A stretch of 64,000 bases of DNA from Chitinophagales bacterium (GCA_017303875.1 JAFLBP010000033.1:1-64000), one strand, 5' to 3'; positions 33,977-42,931 are shown, counted from the stretch's first letter. Notes: generated by a model not told the origin, from the sequence alone. A program made the numbers and translations.

Positions 33977-36447
33977 TTCGGCAGGAAGGTTTGACGGTGT
34001 TGAATACGAGGATTTTTGTCGTCGGCGCTGCCCAGCAGCAGCAGTTCAAAATATTCGCCTTTGAGCCAGGGCTCCACGAGGTTGTCGTAGTAGCGGCTGC
34101 CGGGATTGCCCGATTGGCCGCCCGGATAAACCCCGATGGCACGCACAGGATTACTCAACTCGGCAATCAGACGCCAGGAGGGACCGTTGGTGCGGGAGAT
34201 GGCGTTGAGTGCATTTTTGTCGCCGCCAACCAGCAGATTCATTCGGCTGAACGGCTCCAACAAGGCCAGGTGCTTGATATCGAAACCGCGGAAATGCGCC
34301 CAGTCTGTTGCTTTGGCGGGGTTGGCGGCAAAGCTGTTGCTCATTTCTTTAAAGGCAATATTTACAACCTGCCTTGCCGTTTCACGATCAGGCGTATTTT
34401 GAATATCAAAGATGAAATTGCTGCTGTCGGTTTCCATCAGTTCGATGAAGCGCCACATTTCCGGGTAGAGGATTTGTTTGTGCGTTTTTTGCAGGGCGAT
34501 AATTTCGTCGAAGGTGCGGTTGTAACAACTGTCGAGCCAGACCTCAAAATAGGAGGGTGCGCTTTGATCAGCTTCGTAGCGGTAATTCCAGCTTTCGAGG
34601 GCCTGAAGGGCTTTTTGGCCGGTGGCGTCAAGCTGTGTGCGGTCGAGCAGGCGCAACATGACGGGCAGCGCGTCGGCGGCTTTGCGGCTGAAATTGTCGA
34701 GTTGAATGGACTTCATACTGTCGATGCTTGCATCGCGCAGCACAGAAAGCCGTTCATGCAAATGGCGGCCGCGGTAGTCGTCGAAATTACCGGTATAATA
34801 ATATGGATAGGAGGGCGGTGTGGAATGCTGGTTGGCTGAATAGACAAAGCCGCGTTCGGGGTTTTTGAGTGCGGGTACATCGGCCAGGTCGATAAAGCCG
34901 CTCCAGCCATTTTCGCTTTTGCTGCCATCCTGAATAAATCGGCCCTGTTGGGGTTTGCGCACGGGCAGGCGCCCCTGAACGGTGATGGCGATATCGCCGC
35001 TTTTGGTGGCGAAAACGATATTTTGCGCCGGGCTGTCGAAATGGCGGATGGCGCTGCGGTAGGTATCATAATTTTTGCCGCCGTTGAGGCCGAGAGCAAA
35101 ATTGACAAGTTCGGGATCGGGTTCATCGTGGGCAATCCAGCGCAGGGAGCAGTTTTTCAGGGCATGATCGGGGTCATAATCATAAACAATCGGCCCCCAA
35201 TTCGTGTAACGCACCGTATCCATCAAGGGCTTTTCACGCCCTTTGATAACGATGGTTTCGTAGCGAAATTCCACGGGTTTTTCCTGTCCGTCCAAAACAT
35301 AACGCGTGCGGGCATCATCGGCCCACTGAATGCTATACCAATCGCTTACATCATGGCCTACATTAGTGATGCCCCAGGCAGAATTTTCATTAAAGCCGCC
35401 AATAATACCCGGAATGCCGGGCAGGGAAACGCCGTGGGCATTAATTTCCGGCGAATGAATCTGCAACTGAAACCAGATGGAGGGCAGGGTGAGGTTGAGG
35501 TGGGGGTCGTTGGCCAGCAGGGGCGCTTTGGAGCGCGTGAGCAAGCCGCTGACGGCCCAGTTGTTGCTGCCGACAATATAAGGATCGGGTTTGTTGTATT
35601 CCGGATCGAAGTCGGCGCCAATATCGCCGTTGCCACGACGGGCGTGCGGGCGCTCCTTGTTTTCGGGTGTTTTGACGCCGAGTTTTTTATTCAAATCGGC
35701 CCATTGCCCGAAGTCGGGCACGATGGGGGTCTGTTTGGGGTTCCATTCCGGATAGAGCATATTAAAGGTGTCCTGTCCGAAAATGCCGAGTGTTTTGGTA
35801 GCTTCCAGGTCGGAGTTGCCGGCACAGAGTACATCGGCCATACTTTCCACGACGAGGGCGGTTTTGAGTACCGACCAGGGTTCGGGTTTGTAGCCGAGGA
35901 GTTTAAATTCCAGGGGATAATCCGCTTCGTCGAGCTGATCGACGTAGGCATTAACACCTTCGGTAAAGGCGTTCATGTAGCGCACCATTTCCGGCGAGCG
36001 CTGGAAGGATTTGACGGCTTTTTCGGCGGCGAATACCATACCTCGGCGGCGCATGAGGCGGTCGAGTTTGAGCGTGCGTTCGCCCAATACTTCGGAGAGG
36101 CGGCCAGCGGCTTTGCGCGTGGTGAGGTCCATCTGCCAGAGGCGCTGGCTGGCGGTGACGTAGCCCTGTACCCGCACGGCATCTTCAGTGTTTTCGGCGA
36201 AAATATGTGGAATGAGCAGGTCGTCGTAAGCGACTTGTACTTTGCCTTTGAGTCCGTGCAGGTTTAGCTCGCCATCGAGTGCGGCGGGTCCGCTGAGTGG
36301 TTCGGCATTGCGCCAGAAGCCGGAGAACGGATTGAGGAAATCGCCCGGGGCGGGGATGTTTTTATCGCCGAGCGGGATGGGCGTTTGGAGGCGCCAGATC
36401 AGGGCGAGGGTGGCGGCGAGGGCCAGCAGGAATTTAAACCATTTCAT
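33973..36447 (-). CDS. Penicillin-acylase-family (Ntn-hydrolase) protein
   Basis: An 824-residue N-terminal-nucleophile hydrolase precursor. It has a membrane/signal segment (residues 1-20), an alpha-chain region, and an autocatalytic cleavage site before S294 in GSNNWAVSG, which becomes the catalytic N-terminal Ser of the beta chain. These enzymes hydrolyse amides such as N-acyl homoserine lactones or beta-lactam side chains; the substrate here is unknown. The location is periplasmic or membrane-attached. The start at 36447 is chosen because MKWFKFLLALAATLALIW is a proper signal; an upstream ATG at 36615 adds 56 low-quality residues. It overlaps the downstream membrane protein gene by 4 bases. 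Confidence 0.88.
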   Translation of the reverse strand: MKWFKFLLALAATLALIWRLQTPIPLGDKNIPAPGDFLNPFSGFWRNAEPLSGPAALDGELNLHGLKGKVQVAYDDLLIPHIFAENTEDAVRVQGYVTASQRLWQMDLTTRKAAGRLSEVLGERTLKLDRLMRRRGMVFAAEKAVKSFQRSPEMVRYMNAFTEGVNAYVDQLDEADYPLEFKLLGYKPEPWSVLKTALVVESMADVLCAGNSDLEATKTLGIFGQDTFNMLYPEWNPKQTPIVPDFGQWADLNKKLGVKTPENKERPHARRGNGDIGADFDPEYNKPDPYIVGSNNWAVSGLLTRSKAPLLANDPHLNLTLPSIWFQLQIHSPEINAHGVSLPGIPGIIGGFNENSAWGITNVGHDVSDWYSIQWADDARTRYVLDGQEKPVEFRYETIVIKGREKPLMDTVRYTNWGPIVYDYDPDHALKNCSLRWIAHDEPDPELVNFALGLNGGKNYDTYRSAIRHFDSPAQNIVFATKSGDIAITVQGRLPVRKPQQGRFIQDGSKSENGWSGFIDLADVPALKNPERGFVYSANQHSTPPSYPYYYTGNFDDYRGRHLHERLSVLRDASIDSMKSIQLDNFSRKAADALPVMLRLLDRTQLDATGQKALQALESWNYRYEADQSAPSYFEVWLDSCYNRTFDEIIALQKTHKQILYPEMWRFIELMETDSSNFIFDIQNTPDRETARQVVNIAFKEMSNSFAANPAKATDWAHFRGFDIKHLALLEPFSRMNLLVGGDKNALNAISRTNGPSWRLIAELSNPVRAIGVYPGGQSGNPGSRYYDNLVEPWLKGEYFELLLLGSADDKNPRIQHRQTFLPK

Positions 36448-36676
36448 AAGGGTGCAGCATTTATCGGGTGTTGAGGGGCTTGGTTTTGTGGGTTGTGCGT
36501 ATCGAAGCGGAGCTTCGATGTACTGTGTCGAAGCCAAGCTTCGACATACGGTACGCTGCGGCGAAGGTAAATAAGTTAGACTGGTATCCGGAACTTTTAA
36601 TTTAAATTTGGTCAATCTCTCCCTTCTCCAAAGATCAAAGGATGGTTTTAAAAAAAATCACTGTAAAAATTTGTTC

Positions 36677-36770
36677 ACTTGGTGAAAATAGTCATATCAT
36701 TGCACCAAGTAGTTTTTGTGTTTATTTGTTTGGGTTAGAATCCCTCGCCGCCAAGGGTGAGGGATTTCTT
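36677..36770 (+). terminator. Two hairpins upstream of beta-helix lipoprotein gene
   Basis: ACTTGGTG (36677-36684) pairs with CACCAAGT (36703-36710), followed by a short T-rich run. AATCCCTCGCC (36739-36749) pairs with GGTGAGGGATT (36756-36766), followed by TCTTTTTTT. The second is a typical rho-independent terminator on the plus strand. The flanking genes diverge here, so it must end a short RNA or unwanted transcription. It covers most of the 345-base spacer, which has no other gene. Confidence 0.55.
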
Positions 36771-36792
36771 TTTTTATACGTTTCTTTGCACA

Positions 36793-38283
36793 ATGCGACT
36801 ACTTATTCCAAGCCTTGCCGGACTTTTGCTGCTTACCTTAGCCTTCACCTGGGGCTGCCGCCGCGAAACGTTTACGACCGATCCGGCCGATAAACTCGAA
36901 TTTTCTACCGACACCCTGCGCTTCGATACCGTGTTTACTGAACTCGGATCGGCTACGCGTATTCTCAAAATTTACAACCGCCACAAGGAAAGTATCCGCA
37001 TTTCCCGGATATACCTCGCCGAAGGTGCGCAATCGCGCTTCAACCTCAATGTGGACGGGCTTCCGGGCGACAGTTTTGAAGACCTCGAAATTGCGCCCAA
37101 CGACAGCATGTATGTTTTTGCGGAAGTGACCATTAATCCCGACCTGCCGCCCAGTGCCAGCCCTTTTGTGCTGGATGAAGACCTGGTTTTTGAGACCAAC
37201 GGCAATGAGCAGCGCGTGGTCCTGGAGGCCTGGGGCCAAAATGCGGTGTACCTGCCCTCCCGCTTCGGCGCAGGCGCTATTTCCGGCTTTGGCTGCAACG
37301 GCGGCGAATGGGTCTGGAACGACCCGCGCCCCTACGTGATTTACGGCATTCTGGTCGTCGACGACTGTACGGTGCGCATTCCGGCCGGTAAACGTATTTA
37401 TATACACGGCGGCTTAGGGCGCGAAGAAACCGACAGCTCGGTGGTGCGCTACAACGACGGCATTTTTGCTTTTGTGGGCAATGGTCGCCTGCTTGTGGAG
37501 GGGACGCCTGAGAATCCGGTGATTTTTGAAGATGACCGCTTAGAGCCGGAGTTTGAAGATACGCCCGGGCAATGGACGGGCATCTGGTTTCAATCGGGCA
37601 CCTCCGGGCACCGGGTAGAACACTGCATTATCCGCAATTCCATTATTGGCCTGCGGGCCGATTCGGCGGTAGACCTTACCCTGCGCAATACCCGGATTTA
37701 CAATACGTCCAACAGTGCGCTCATTGGCCTGCGCGCCACAATTGATGCGGAAAATTGCCTTTTTTACAACAACAATGCCTACTGCGTGCAGCTGGTTTGG
37801 GGCGGTAATTACAATTTCCGTTATTGTACGGCGGCGAGTTATGGCGTAGACGGGGTGGCCCTGACCATGAGCAATGTGCTTTGTCAGGATGCTGCCTGCG
37901 AACAATACGACCTGTTTCCGCTGAATGCGCGTTTTACCAATTGCATTTTTATGGGCAGCCGCGCCGATCAGGTGGAGCTGCTGGATCGGGTAGATGATTC
38001 CAATTTCTTCGATTACAAGTTGGAAAACTGCATCGTGCGGGTACGCGACCTGATTAAGGAAACCGCCTATCCCGACTTTTTTGAGCATTGCAACCCCTGT
38101 CTGAATGCTACCTTGCAGGATACCCTTTTTCTGGATGCCAATGACCGGAAATACCGCCTCGACACGATGGGTTCCATCGCCAATCGCTATGCACGGCCCC
38201 TGCCCGGTATCAGCCTTGATCTGGACGGTAAAACCCGCGACCCCAATACCCCCGATGCGGGTTGTTATGAAATTGAGTTTTAG
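36793..38283 (+). CDS. Right-handed beta-helix lipoprotein
   Basis: A 496-residue surface lipoprotein. The chosen ATG at 36793 begins MRLLIPSLAGLLLLTLAF, then TWGC with the lipidated Cys. Residues about 30-130 form an Ig-like/abnormal-spindle-like beta domain (TLRFDTVFTELGSATRILKI). The rest is a right-handed parallel beta-helix with repeated coils (VEHCIIRNSIIGLRA, LRNTRIYNTSNSALIG). Such folds often bind or cleave polysaccharides, but no catalytic residues are identifiable. TTTCTTTG ends 5 bases before the ATG and could be a -7 element of a leaderless mRNA. Confidence 0.75.
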   Translation: MRLLIPSLAGLLLLTLAFTWGCRRETFTTDPADKLEFSTDTLRFDTVFTELGSATRILKIYNRHKESIRISRIYLAEGAQSRFNLNVDGLPGDSFEDLEIAPNDSMYVFAEVTINPDLPPSASPFVLDEDLVFETNGNEQRVVLEAWGQNAVYLPSRFGAGAISGFGCNGGEWVWNDPRPYVIYGILVVDDCTVRIPAGKRIYIHGGLGREETDSSVVRYNDGIFAFVGNGRLLVEGTPENPVIFEDDRLEPEFEDTPGQWTGIWFQSGTSGHRVEHCIIRNSIIGLRADSAVDLTLRNTRIYNTSNSALIGLRATIDAENCLFYNNNAYCVQLVWGGNYNFRYCTAASYGVDGVALTMSNVLCQDAACEQYDLFPLNARFTNCIFMGSRADQVELLDRVDDSNFFDYKLENCIVRVRDLIKETAYPDFFEHCNPCLNATLQDTLFLDANDRKYRLDTMGSIANRYARPLPGISLDLDGKTRDPNTPDAGCYEIEF

Positions 38284-38355
38284 GGCTTGTTTGGAAACAA
38301 AAGCAGCAAAAATTTTGTTTTTCTGCATGTTGAAGCGATTGAAGTGCTAAATTTT

Positions 38356-38388
38356 TTGCTAAAAAATCGCTTCGCCAAATTATCTTTG
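38356..38388 (+). promoter_or_regulatory. Promoter of ribB-like gene
   Basis: TTG (38356-38358) and TATCTTTG (38381-38388, exact match) are 22 bases apart. The leader to the ATG at 38408 is only about 14 bases, so an FMN riboswitch is excluded. Confidence 0.6.
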
Positions 38389-38407
38389 CGCCACAATTTA
38401 GCATAAC

Positions 38408-39556
38408 ATGTCCGATCCGATCAAACTCGACTCCATCGAATCTGCCATTGAGGATATCCGCAACGGCAAAATCATCATCGTGGTAGATGATGAAGACCGC
38501 GAAAACGAAGGCGATTTTATTTGCGCCGCAGAGCGCATTACGCCGGAACTGATCAATTTTATGGCCACCCACGGCCGCGGCCTCATCTGTACGCCCATTG
38601 AGGAAAAGCGCGCTGAAGAGCTGGACCTGAACCTCATGGTTTCGTCCAATACCGCCCTGCATGAAACGGCTTTTACCGTTTCCATTGATCTGATCGGGCA
38701 GGGTTGCTCCACCGGCATCAGCGCTTATGACCGGGCCACCGGCATCCGGCACATCACCAACCCCGACGCGCGCCCAAGTGATTACGCCCGCCCAGGGCAT
38801 ATTTTCCCCCTCCGCGCCAAACCCGGCGGCGTGTTGCGCCGCACCGGCCACACCGAAGCCGCAGTGGACCTGGCCCGCATGGCCGGTCTTTTCCCCGCAG
38901 GTGTGTTGGTGGAAATTCTGAATGCCGACGGCACCATGGCCCGCCTGCCGCAATTGGTGGAAATTGCCAAACAACACGGCCTGAAAATTATTTCCATTGA
39001 TGATCTGGTGGCTTACCGTATGCGTACCGAACGGATGGTGCGCCGGGAAATCAGCACCCGGATTGATACCATTTTCGGCGAATTTGAAGCCATTGCCTAT
39101 ACCGATGTGACCACCGGCGATTGTCATCTGGTATTGAAAAAAGGCGAATGGACTGAAAATGATACCGTGATGGTGCGGGTGCATTCTTTTTCTGAAACCG
39201 GCGATATTCTGGGTACCTTGTTTCAGGACTATGGCAGCCAGATGAACAAAGCCCTGCGCGCTATTGCCCAGGAAGGCCGCGGCGCGTTTGTCTACCTGCG
39301 CCAGAGTGATAAAAGCAATTTGCTGGCCAAGCTCAGCCATTACAAACAGCTGCGCGAAGAAGGCCATCCGGAGCGCTTCGACCTGCATTCGCCGATGGGT
39401 AAAAAAGATTTCGGGGTGGGCGCACAAATCCTGCGCGATCAGAACATCAGCAAGATTCGTTTGTTAACCAATCACCCGCGTTCGCGGACCGGATTAATCG
39501 GGTATGGGCTGGAAATTGTGGAAAATATTTCCTGCGACGACCTCCTTGCGCATTAA
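38408..39556 (+). CDS. ribB: 3,4-dihydroxy-2-butanone 4-phosphate synthase fused to a degenerate GTP cyclohydrolase II domain
   Basis: A 382-residue RibBA-type protein. The RibB domain (residues 1-205) is intact: DDEDRENEGDF, the ATHGRGLIC loop and HTEAAVDLA, so it should make the four-carbon precursor of riboflavin from ribulose 5-phosphate. The RibA-like domain (about 210-382) lacks the three zinc cysteines. The usual HSxCLTGD...RCDCG segment reads HSFSETGDILGTLFQDYG (259-276), although the end LIGYGLEIVE is preserved. The second domain is therefore probably inactive as GTP cyclohydrolase and may be structural or regulatory. A separate RibA is expected elsewhere in the genome. Confidence 0.88.
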   Translation: MSDPIKLDSIESAIEDIRNGKIIIVVDDEDRENEGDFICAAERITPELINFMATHGRGLICTPIEEKRAEELDLNLMVSSNTALHETAFTVSIDLIGQGCSTGISAYDRATGIRHITNPDARPSDYARPGHIFPLRAKPGGVLRRTGHTEAAVDLARMAGLFPAGVLVEILNADGTMARLPQLVEIAKQHGLKIISIDDLVAYRMRTERMVRREISTRIDTIFGEFEAIAYTDVTTGDCHLVLKKGEWTENDTVMVRVHSFSETGDILGTLFQDYGSQMNKALRAIAQEGRGAFVYLRQSDKSNLLAKLSHYKQLREEGHPERFDLHSPMGKKDFGVGAQILRDQNISKIRLLTNHPRSRTGLIGYGLEIVENISCDDLLAH

Positions 39557-39610
39557 TTCAGGCAACCCGGATCTTAACAAACGCTTCATTTTACTAAGCA
39601 CAACAAAAAA

Positions 39611-40354
39611 ATGGCTGATCGCACGCAAGTAACCCCCTACCAGAGTGATACCGCAAAAAAACAGCAGGTTGAACAAATGTTCGACAAAATCGCACCTAAA
39701 TACGACCTGCTCAACCGCGTACTCTCCCTGGGAATTGATGTTTCCTGGCGTAAAAAAGCCATTCGGATGCTGGCCGCTGAAAAGCCCCGCCGCATCCTGG
39801 ATGTCGCTACAGGCACCGCAGATGTGGCCTTGCTGACAGCCAGAATGCTGCAACCCGAGCAAATAATCGGCATAGATATTGCCAATCAGATGCTGGATCT
39901 GGGCCGGGTGAAAATCCGGGAGGCCGGGCTGGAGTCTGTGATTACTTTGGAAACCGGCGACAGCGAAAACCTGCGTTTTGAGGAAGGCAGTTTTGATGCC
40001 GTCAGCGTCGCATTCGGCGTGCGCAACTTTGAAAACCTGGAAAAAGGCTTGTCGGAAATGCGCCGTGTGCTGCGTCCGGGTGGTCGAGTGGTTATTCTGG
40101 AGTTTTCCATGCCGAACGTTTTTCCGGTAAAACAACTTTATCAGGCCTACTTCAAATACGTTTTACCCCTGATCGGACGTTTAACGAGTCGCGACGTGCG
40201 CGCCTACACCTATCTCTTTGAAAGTGTGCAGGCATTCCCGGAAGGCGACGACTTTTTACAAATTTTATCCAAAACCGGTTACCAACAAGCAGTATGCAAG
40301 CGTTTAACATTCGGTATTTGCTCCATTTACAGCGCCACCAGACAGGATTCCTGA
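39611..40354 (+). CDS. ubiE: Demethylmenaquinone methyltransferase
   Basis: A 247-residue class I SAM methyltransferase (also called MenG) that makes the last step of menaquinone synthesis. Family signs are YDLLNRVLSLGIDVSWRKKA, the SAM motif ILDVATGTADVALL, and AFGVRNFENLEKGL. Menaquinone is the usual respiratory quinone of Bacteroidota. The last 61 bases overlap the start of porT in another frame, so the two are probably co-transcribed, and translation may be coupled. Confidence 0.92.
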   Translation: MADRTQVTPYQSDTAKKQQVEQMFDKIAPKYDLLNRVLSLGIDVSWRKKAIRMLAAEKPRRILDVATGTADVALLTARMLQPEQIIGIDIANQMLDLGRVKIREAGLESVITLETGDSENLRFEEGSFDAVSVAFGVRNFENLEKGLSEMRRVLRPGGRVVILEFSMPNVFPVKQLYQAYFKYVLPLIGRLTSRDVRAYTYLFESVQAFPEGDDFLQILSKTGYQQAVCKRLTFGICSIYSATRQDS

Positions 40355-41043
40355 TTGCCGGCCTTTTTTTGCTTTTCCTGCAAAACGCACAGGCGCAGTT
40401 TAATCAGGGCAAAAACCTGAATTTTCAGGATTTTCAATCGAAACCTTATTATTTCGGTATTACCCTGGGCTATAATGCCAGTAATTACCGGATTTATCAT
40501 TCCCAGAAATTCATTCAGAACGACTCTTTTGCCCGCGCTGAATCTGTCACCGGCCCGGGTTTTAACCTTGGCATTGTGTCGAACCTGCGCATCGGCGATT
40601 ATTTCGACGTTCGTTTTCTCCCGACGCTCTCTTTTGCCGAACACACCATTCGATATACCCAGCCGGGCAACGACGGGCGCATCCTGAGCCGTCCGATTGA
40701 GTCCGTTTTGGTGGAACTGCCTTTTCATGTGCGCTATAAATCGGCGCCGTATCACGATTTCCGCCTCTTTGTGATTGGCGGCGTGAAATATACCTTTGAT
40801 GTGGCGAGCGACTCCCGCACGCGCCAGGCCGCCGGTTTGGTACGTATCTCGCCCACCGATTTTCAGGTGGAATACGGGGCCGGCATCCAGTTTTTCTTCC
40901 CTTATTTTATTTTCTCTCCGGAGTTTAAAGTATCGAACGGCTTGAATAATGTCCTGATTTTCAATGACCGTTTGGAGCAAAGTTCGGTGCTGGAAAAAGT
41001 TTTGAGCCGCACTTTTACGATTTCACTCCACTTCGAGGGTTAA
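40294..41043 (+). CDS. porT: T9SS component PorT/SprT
   Basis: A 249-residue outer-membrane barrel protein with a signal peptide (GFLIAGLFLLFLQNAQAQ, residues 18-35). The conserved mature start NQGKNLNFQDFQSKPYYFG and an eight-strand barrel pattern fit PorT. PorT is required for type IX secretion and gliding in Bacteroidota. The gene begins inside the end of ubiE (61-base overlap), and linkage of these two genes is known in the phylum. A TTG codon at 40318 could be an alternative start but would not remove the overlap. Confidence 0.85.
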   Translation: MQAFNIRYLLHLQRHQTGFLIAGLFLLFLQNAQAQFNQGKNLNFQDFQSKPYYFGITLGYNASNYRIYHSQKFIQNDSFARAESVTGPGFNLGIVSNLRIGDYFDVRFLPTLSFAEHTIRYTQPGNDGRILSRPIESVLVELPFHVRYKSAPYHDFRLFVIGGVKYTFDVASDSRTRQAAGLVRISPTDFQVEYGAGIQFFFPYFIFSPEFKVSNGLNNVLIFNDRLEQSSVLEKVLSRTFTISLHFEG

Positions 41044-41095
41044 TTTCTATGTATCTTGTGCCGCCGCATGAACGGCGTTTACAAGCGTACAAGAC

Positions 41096-41827
41096 ATGAC
41101 AAACGAATGGTTTGCCGAGTGGTTCGACTCGCCTTACTACCATATTTTATACCATCACCGCGACGAGCAGGAGGCAAAAGCTGCACTCGACAGCCTGCTT
41201 TCGGCCCTGCAATTGCCGGCGGGTGCGCGCATACTGGATCTGGCTTGCGGCAAAGGCCGCCACTCCCGCTATCTGGCGGAGCAGGGTTTTGATGTAACCG
41301 GATTGGATATTTCAGACGCCAGCATTAGTTTTGCCCGGCAATCTGAGCATGCGCACCTGCATTTTTATCGCCACGACATGCGCCTGCCTTACCGGCATAA
41401 CTATTTTGATGCGGTGATGAATATGTTTACCAGTTTCGGGTATTTCGACAATGACCGAGATCACCTGCGCTCTCTGCGCAATGTGGCGCTTGGCCTGAAG
41501 CAGGGTGGGGTATTGCTGCTGGATTTTTTCAACAGCGAATATGTGCGCCGTCGCTTAGTACCTTCCGACACCAAGGTAATTGATCAGATTGCATTTCGGA
41601 TGACGCGCCATGCAGATGCGCGCTATGTGCACAAAACCGTTGATTTTGAGCATGAAGGCCAGGCTTACCATTTTGAAGAAAGCGTGCGCCTGTTTACGGA
41701 AGCCGATTTCCGGCAATTGCTCGAAGCAGCGGGTTTGGAGCTGCGCCAGACCTTTGGCGATTACCAGCTTGCGCCCTTTGATGCCTTGCAGTCGCCCCGG
41801 CTGATTTTGATTGCTGTAAAACCCTGA
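41096..41827 (+). CDS. Class I SAM-dependent methyltransferase
   Basis: A 243-residue protein with the SAM-binding motif ILDLACGKGRHSRYLA (residues about 45-60), GLDIS and a downstream MFTSFGYFD segment. It belongs to the broad family of small-molecule methyltransferases; the substrate is unknown. It follows porT by about 50 bases and is followed 4 bases later by the PAP2 gene, so an operon is likely. Confidence 0.8.
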   Translation: MTNEWFAEWFDSPYYHILYHHRDEQEAKAALDSLLSALQLPAGARILDLACGKGRHSRYLAEQGFDVTGLDISDASISFARQSEHAHLHFYRHDMRLPYRHNYFDAVMNMFTSFGYFDNDRDHLRSLRNVALGLKQGGVLLLDFFNSEYVRRRLVPSDTKVIDQIAFRMTRHADARYVHKTVDFEHEGQAYHFEESVRLFTEADFRQLLEAAGLELRQTFGDYQLAPFDALQSPRLILIAVKP

Positions 41828-41831
41828 GTTT

Positions 41832-42413
41832 ATGCTGGAATGGCTGCTTGCTTTGGATCGCGAAGTGCTGCTGTTGGTGAACCGCAGCTTAGCCAATCCT
41901 GTTTTTGACGCCTTGTTGCCCTGGTTTCGGGAAAAGCTGTTCTGGGCGCCCCTGTATATTTTCCTCTTGGCCTTTATTTTTGAGCATTTTGGCAAAAAAG
42001 CCTGGTGGTTAGTGCTGGGTTTGGTGATTACCGTGGGCTTAGCCGATTTTTTCAGCAGTGAATTGGTGAAAAAGAATGTGCGCCGCCTGCGCCCCTGTAA
42101 TGATATAACGCTGGCTGCCGAGTTACAGCCGCGGGTGCGCTGCGGCAGCGGGTACAGTTTTACGTCTTCACATGCGACGAACCATTTTGCCGTGGCGGTT
42201 TACCTGAGTTTTTTCCTGGGGCGTTTGCACCGACGGGTGCGTCCGGCTCTGTTGTTGTGGGCGGCCTCGATTGCGTATGCGCAGGTGTATGTGGGCGTGC
42301 ATTACCCGGGGGATGTGCTGGTCGGGGGCTTGCTGGGCGCCTGGATCGGGTGGATTGTGGCGCGGCGGGTGGCGCGATTAATGGGCTTTAATGCGGCGAG
42401 GGCTGTCGTTTAG
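41832..42413 (+). CDS. PAP2-family membrane phosphatase
   Basis: A 193-residue protein with about five membrane helices and the three PAP2 motifs: KKNVRRLRP, SFTSSHATNHF (motif 2 His kept), and YVGVHYPGD (catalytic His and Asp). In the third motif the usual Ser-Arg before the spacer reads Ala-Gln, so the phosphate-contacting Arg is absent. Members remove phosphate from lipids such as phosphatidic acid or undecaprenyl pyrophosphate. The likely role is lipid recycling in the envelope. Confidence 0.82.
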   Translation: MLEWLLALDREVLLLVNRSLANPVFDALLPWFREKLFWAPLYIFLLAFIFEHFGKKAWWLVLGLVITVGLADFFSSELVKKNVRRLRPCNDITLAAELQPRVRCGSGYSFTSSHATNHFAVAVYLSFFLGRLHRRVRPALLLWAASIAYAQVYVGVHYPGDVLVGGLLGAWIGWIVARRVARLMGFNAARAVV

Positions 42414-42482
42414 CCTTTGTTCGGCAAGCGCCGTGATATTGATAAACGTACTGATTACTATATATTAGCGGGGGAAAGATAA

Positions 42483-42552
42483 CTCCACAAATTTTTCATA
42501 AAAAATTGATTTACAAATGAATGCGTCAAAAATTTATGTAAAATTTGTGGAG
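42483..42552. repeat. 13-bp inverted repeat downstream of cspA
   Basis: CTCCACAAATTTT (42483-42495) and AAAATTTGTGGAG (42540-42552) are perfect complements with a 44-base loop. It lies in the spacer between the convergent PAP2 and cspA genes. Its purpose is unknown, possibly transcript stabilisation or termination. Confidence 0.55.
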
Positions 42553-42651
42553 ATGATCCACTCAAACCTGATACAAAAAAGTATATACAACTTCCCGAAT
42601 ATTAAGCCGGGCCGATGGTTTTATAAAATGCTGAGTTTTTGTGGCTTAGGC

Positions 42652-42843
42652 CTAGGAGATTTTTACATCCACGGCATTCATGCCTTTTTTGCCTCTTTCA
42701 GTGTTGAAAGTTACGACATCTCCTTCACGGATATTGTCGATCAGGCCTGAAGCATGTACAAAAATTTCCTCTTTAGAGGAGTTGTCGACGATGAATCCAA
42801 ATCCTTTGGATTCGTTGAAAAACTTTACAGTTCCGGTACTCAT
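42652..42843 (-). CDS. cspA: Cold-shock protein (CspA family)
   Basis: A 63-residue OB-fold RNA/DNA-binding protein. RNP-1 is KGFGFI and RNP-2 is IFVHAS, both intact. Such proteins melt RNA secondary structure and are often abundant in growth or cold. The start at 42843 (MSTGTVKFFN) is the conserved opening; a longer start at 42882 would lie inside the promoter element. Confidence 0.92.
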   Translation of the reverse strand: MSTGTVKFFNESKGFGFIVDNSSKEEIFVHASGLIDNIREGDVVTFNTERGKKGMNAVDVKIS

Positions 42844-42879
42844 GAAAAAAAAAATAATGTTGCTGCAACGCGCAGCCCT

Positions 42880-42887
42880 CAAAGGTA
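42880..42887 (-). promoter_or_regulatory. Promoter -7 element of cspA
   Basis: The minus strand reads TACCTTTG, an exact match, with a leader of about 30 bases to the ATG at 42843. No clear -33 element. Confidence 0.5.
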
Positions 42888-42931
42888 ATCCTTTTTTTAT
42901 AAATTATTGATTTTCAGATAAAAATGTTTTT

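Noticed and set aside
34948..36267. 439-residue open frame on the plus strand
   Set aside because: Antisense to the penicillin-acylase-like gene, which has the catalytic GSNNW site and a signal peptide. It is a composition shadow.
38300..38407. Possible FMN riboswitch before the riboflavin gene
   Set aside because: The promoter leaves a leader of only about 14 bases, and no RFN-like sequence is present.
38210..39427. 405-residue open frame on the minus strand
   Set aside because: Antisense to the RibB fusion gene, which has all family motifs and an upstream promoter.
42517..42750. 77-residue open frame on the plus strand
   Set aside because: Its 3' half is antisense to cspA, and its 5' half overlaps an inverted repeat.
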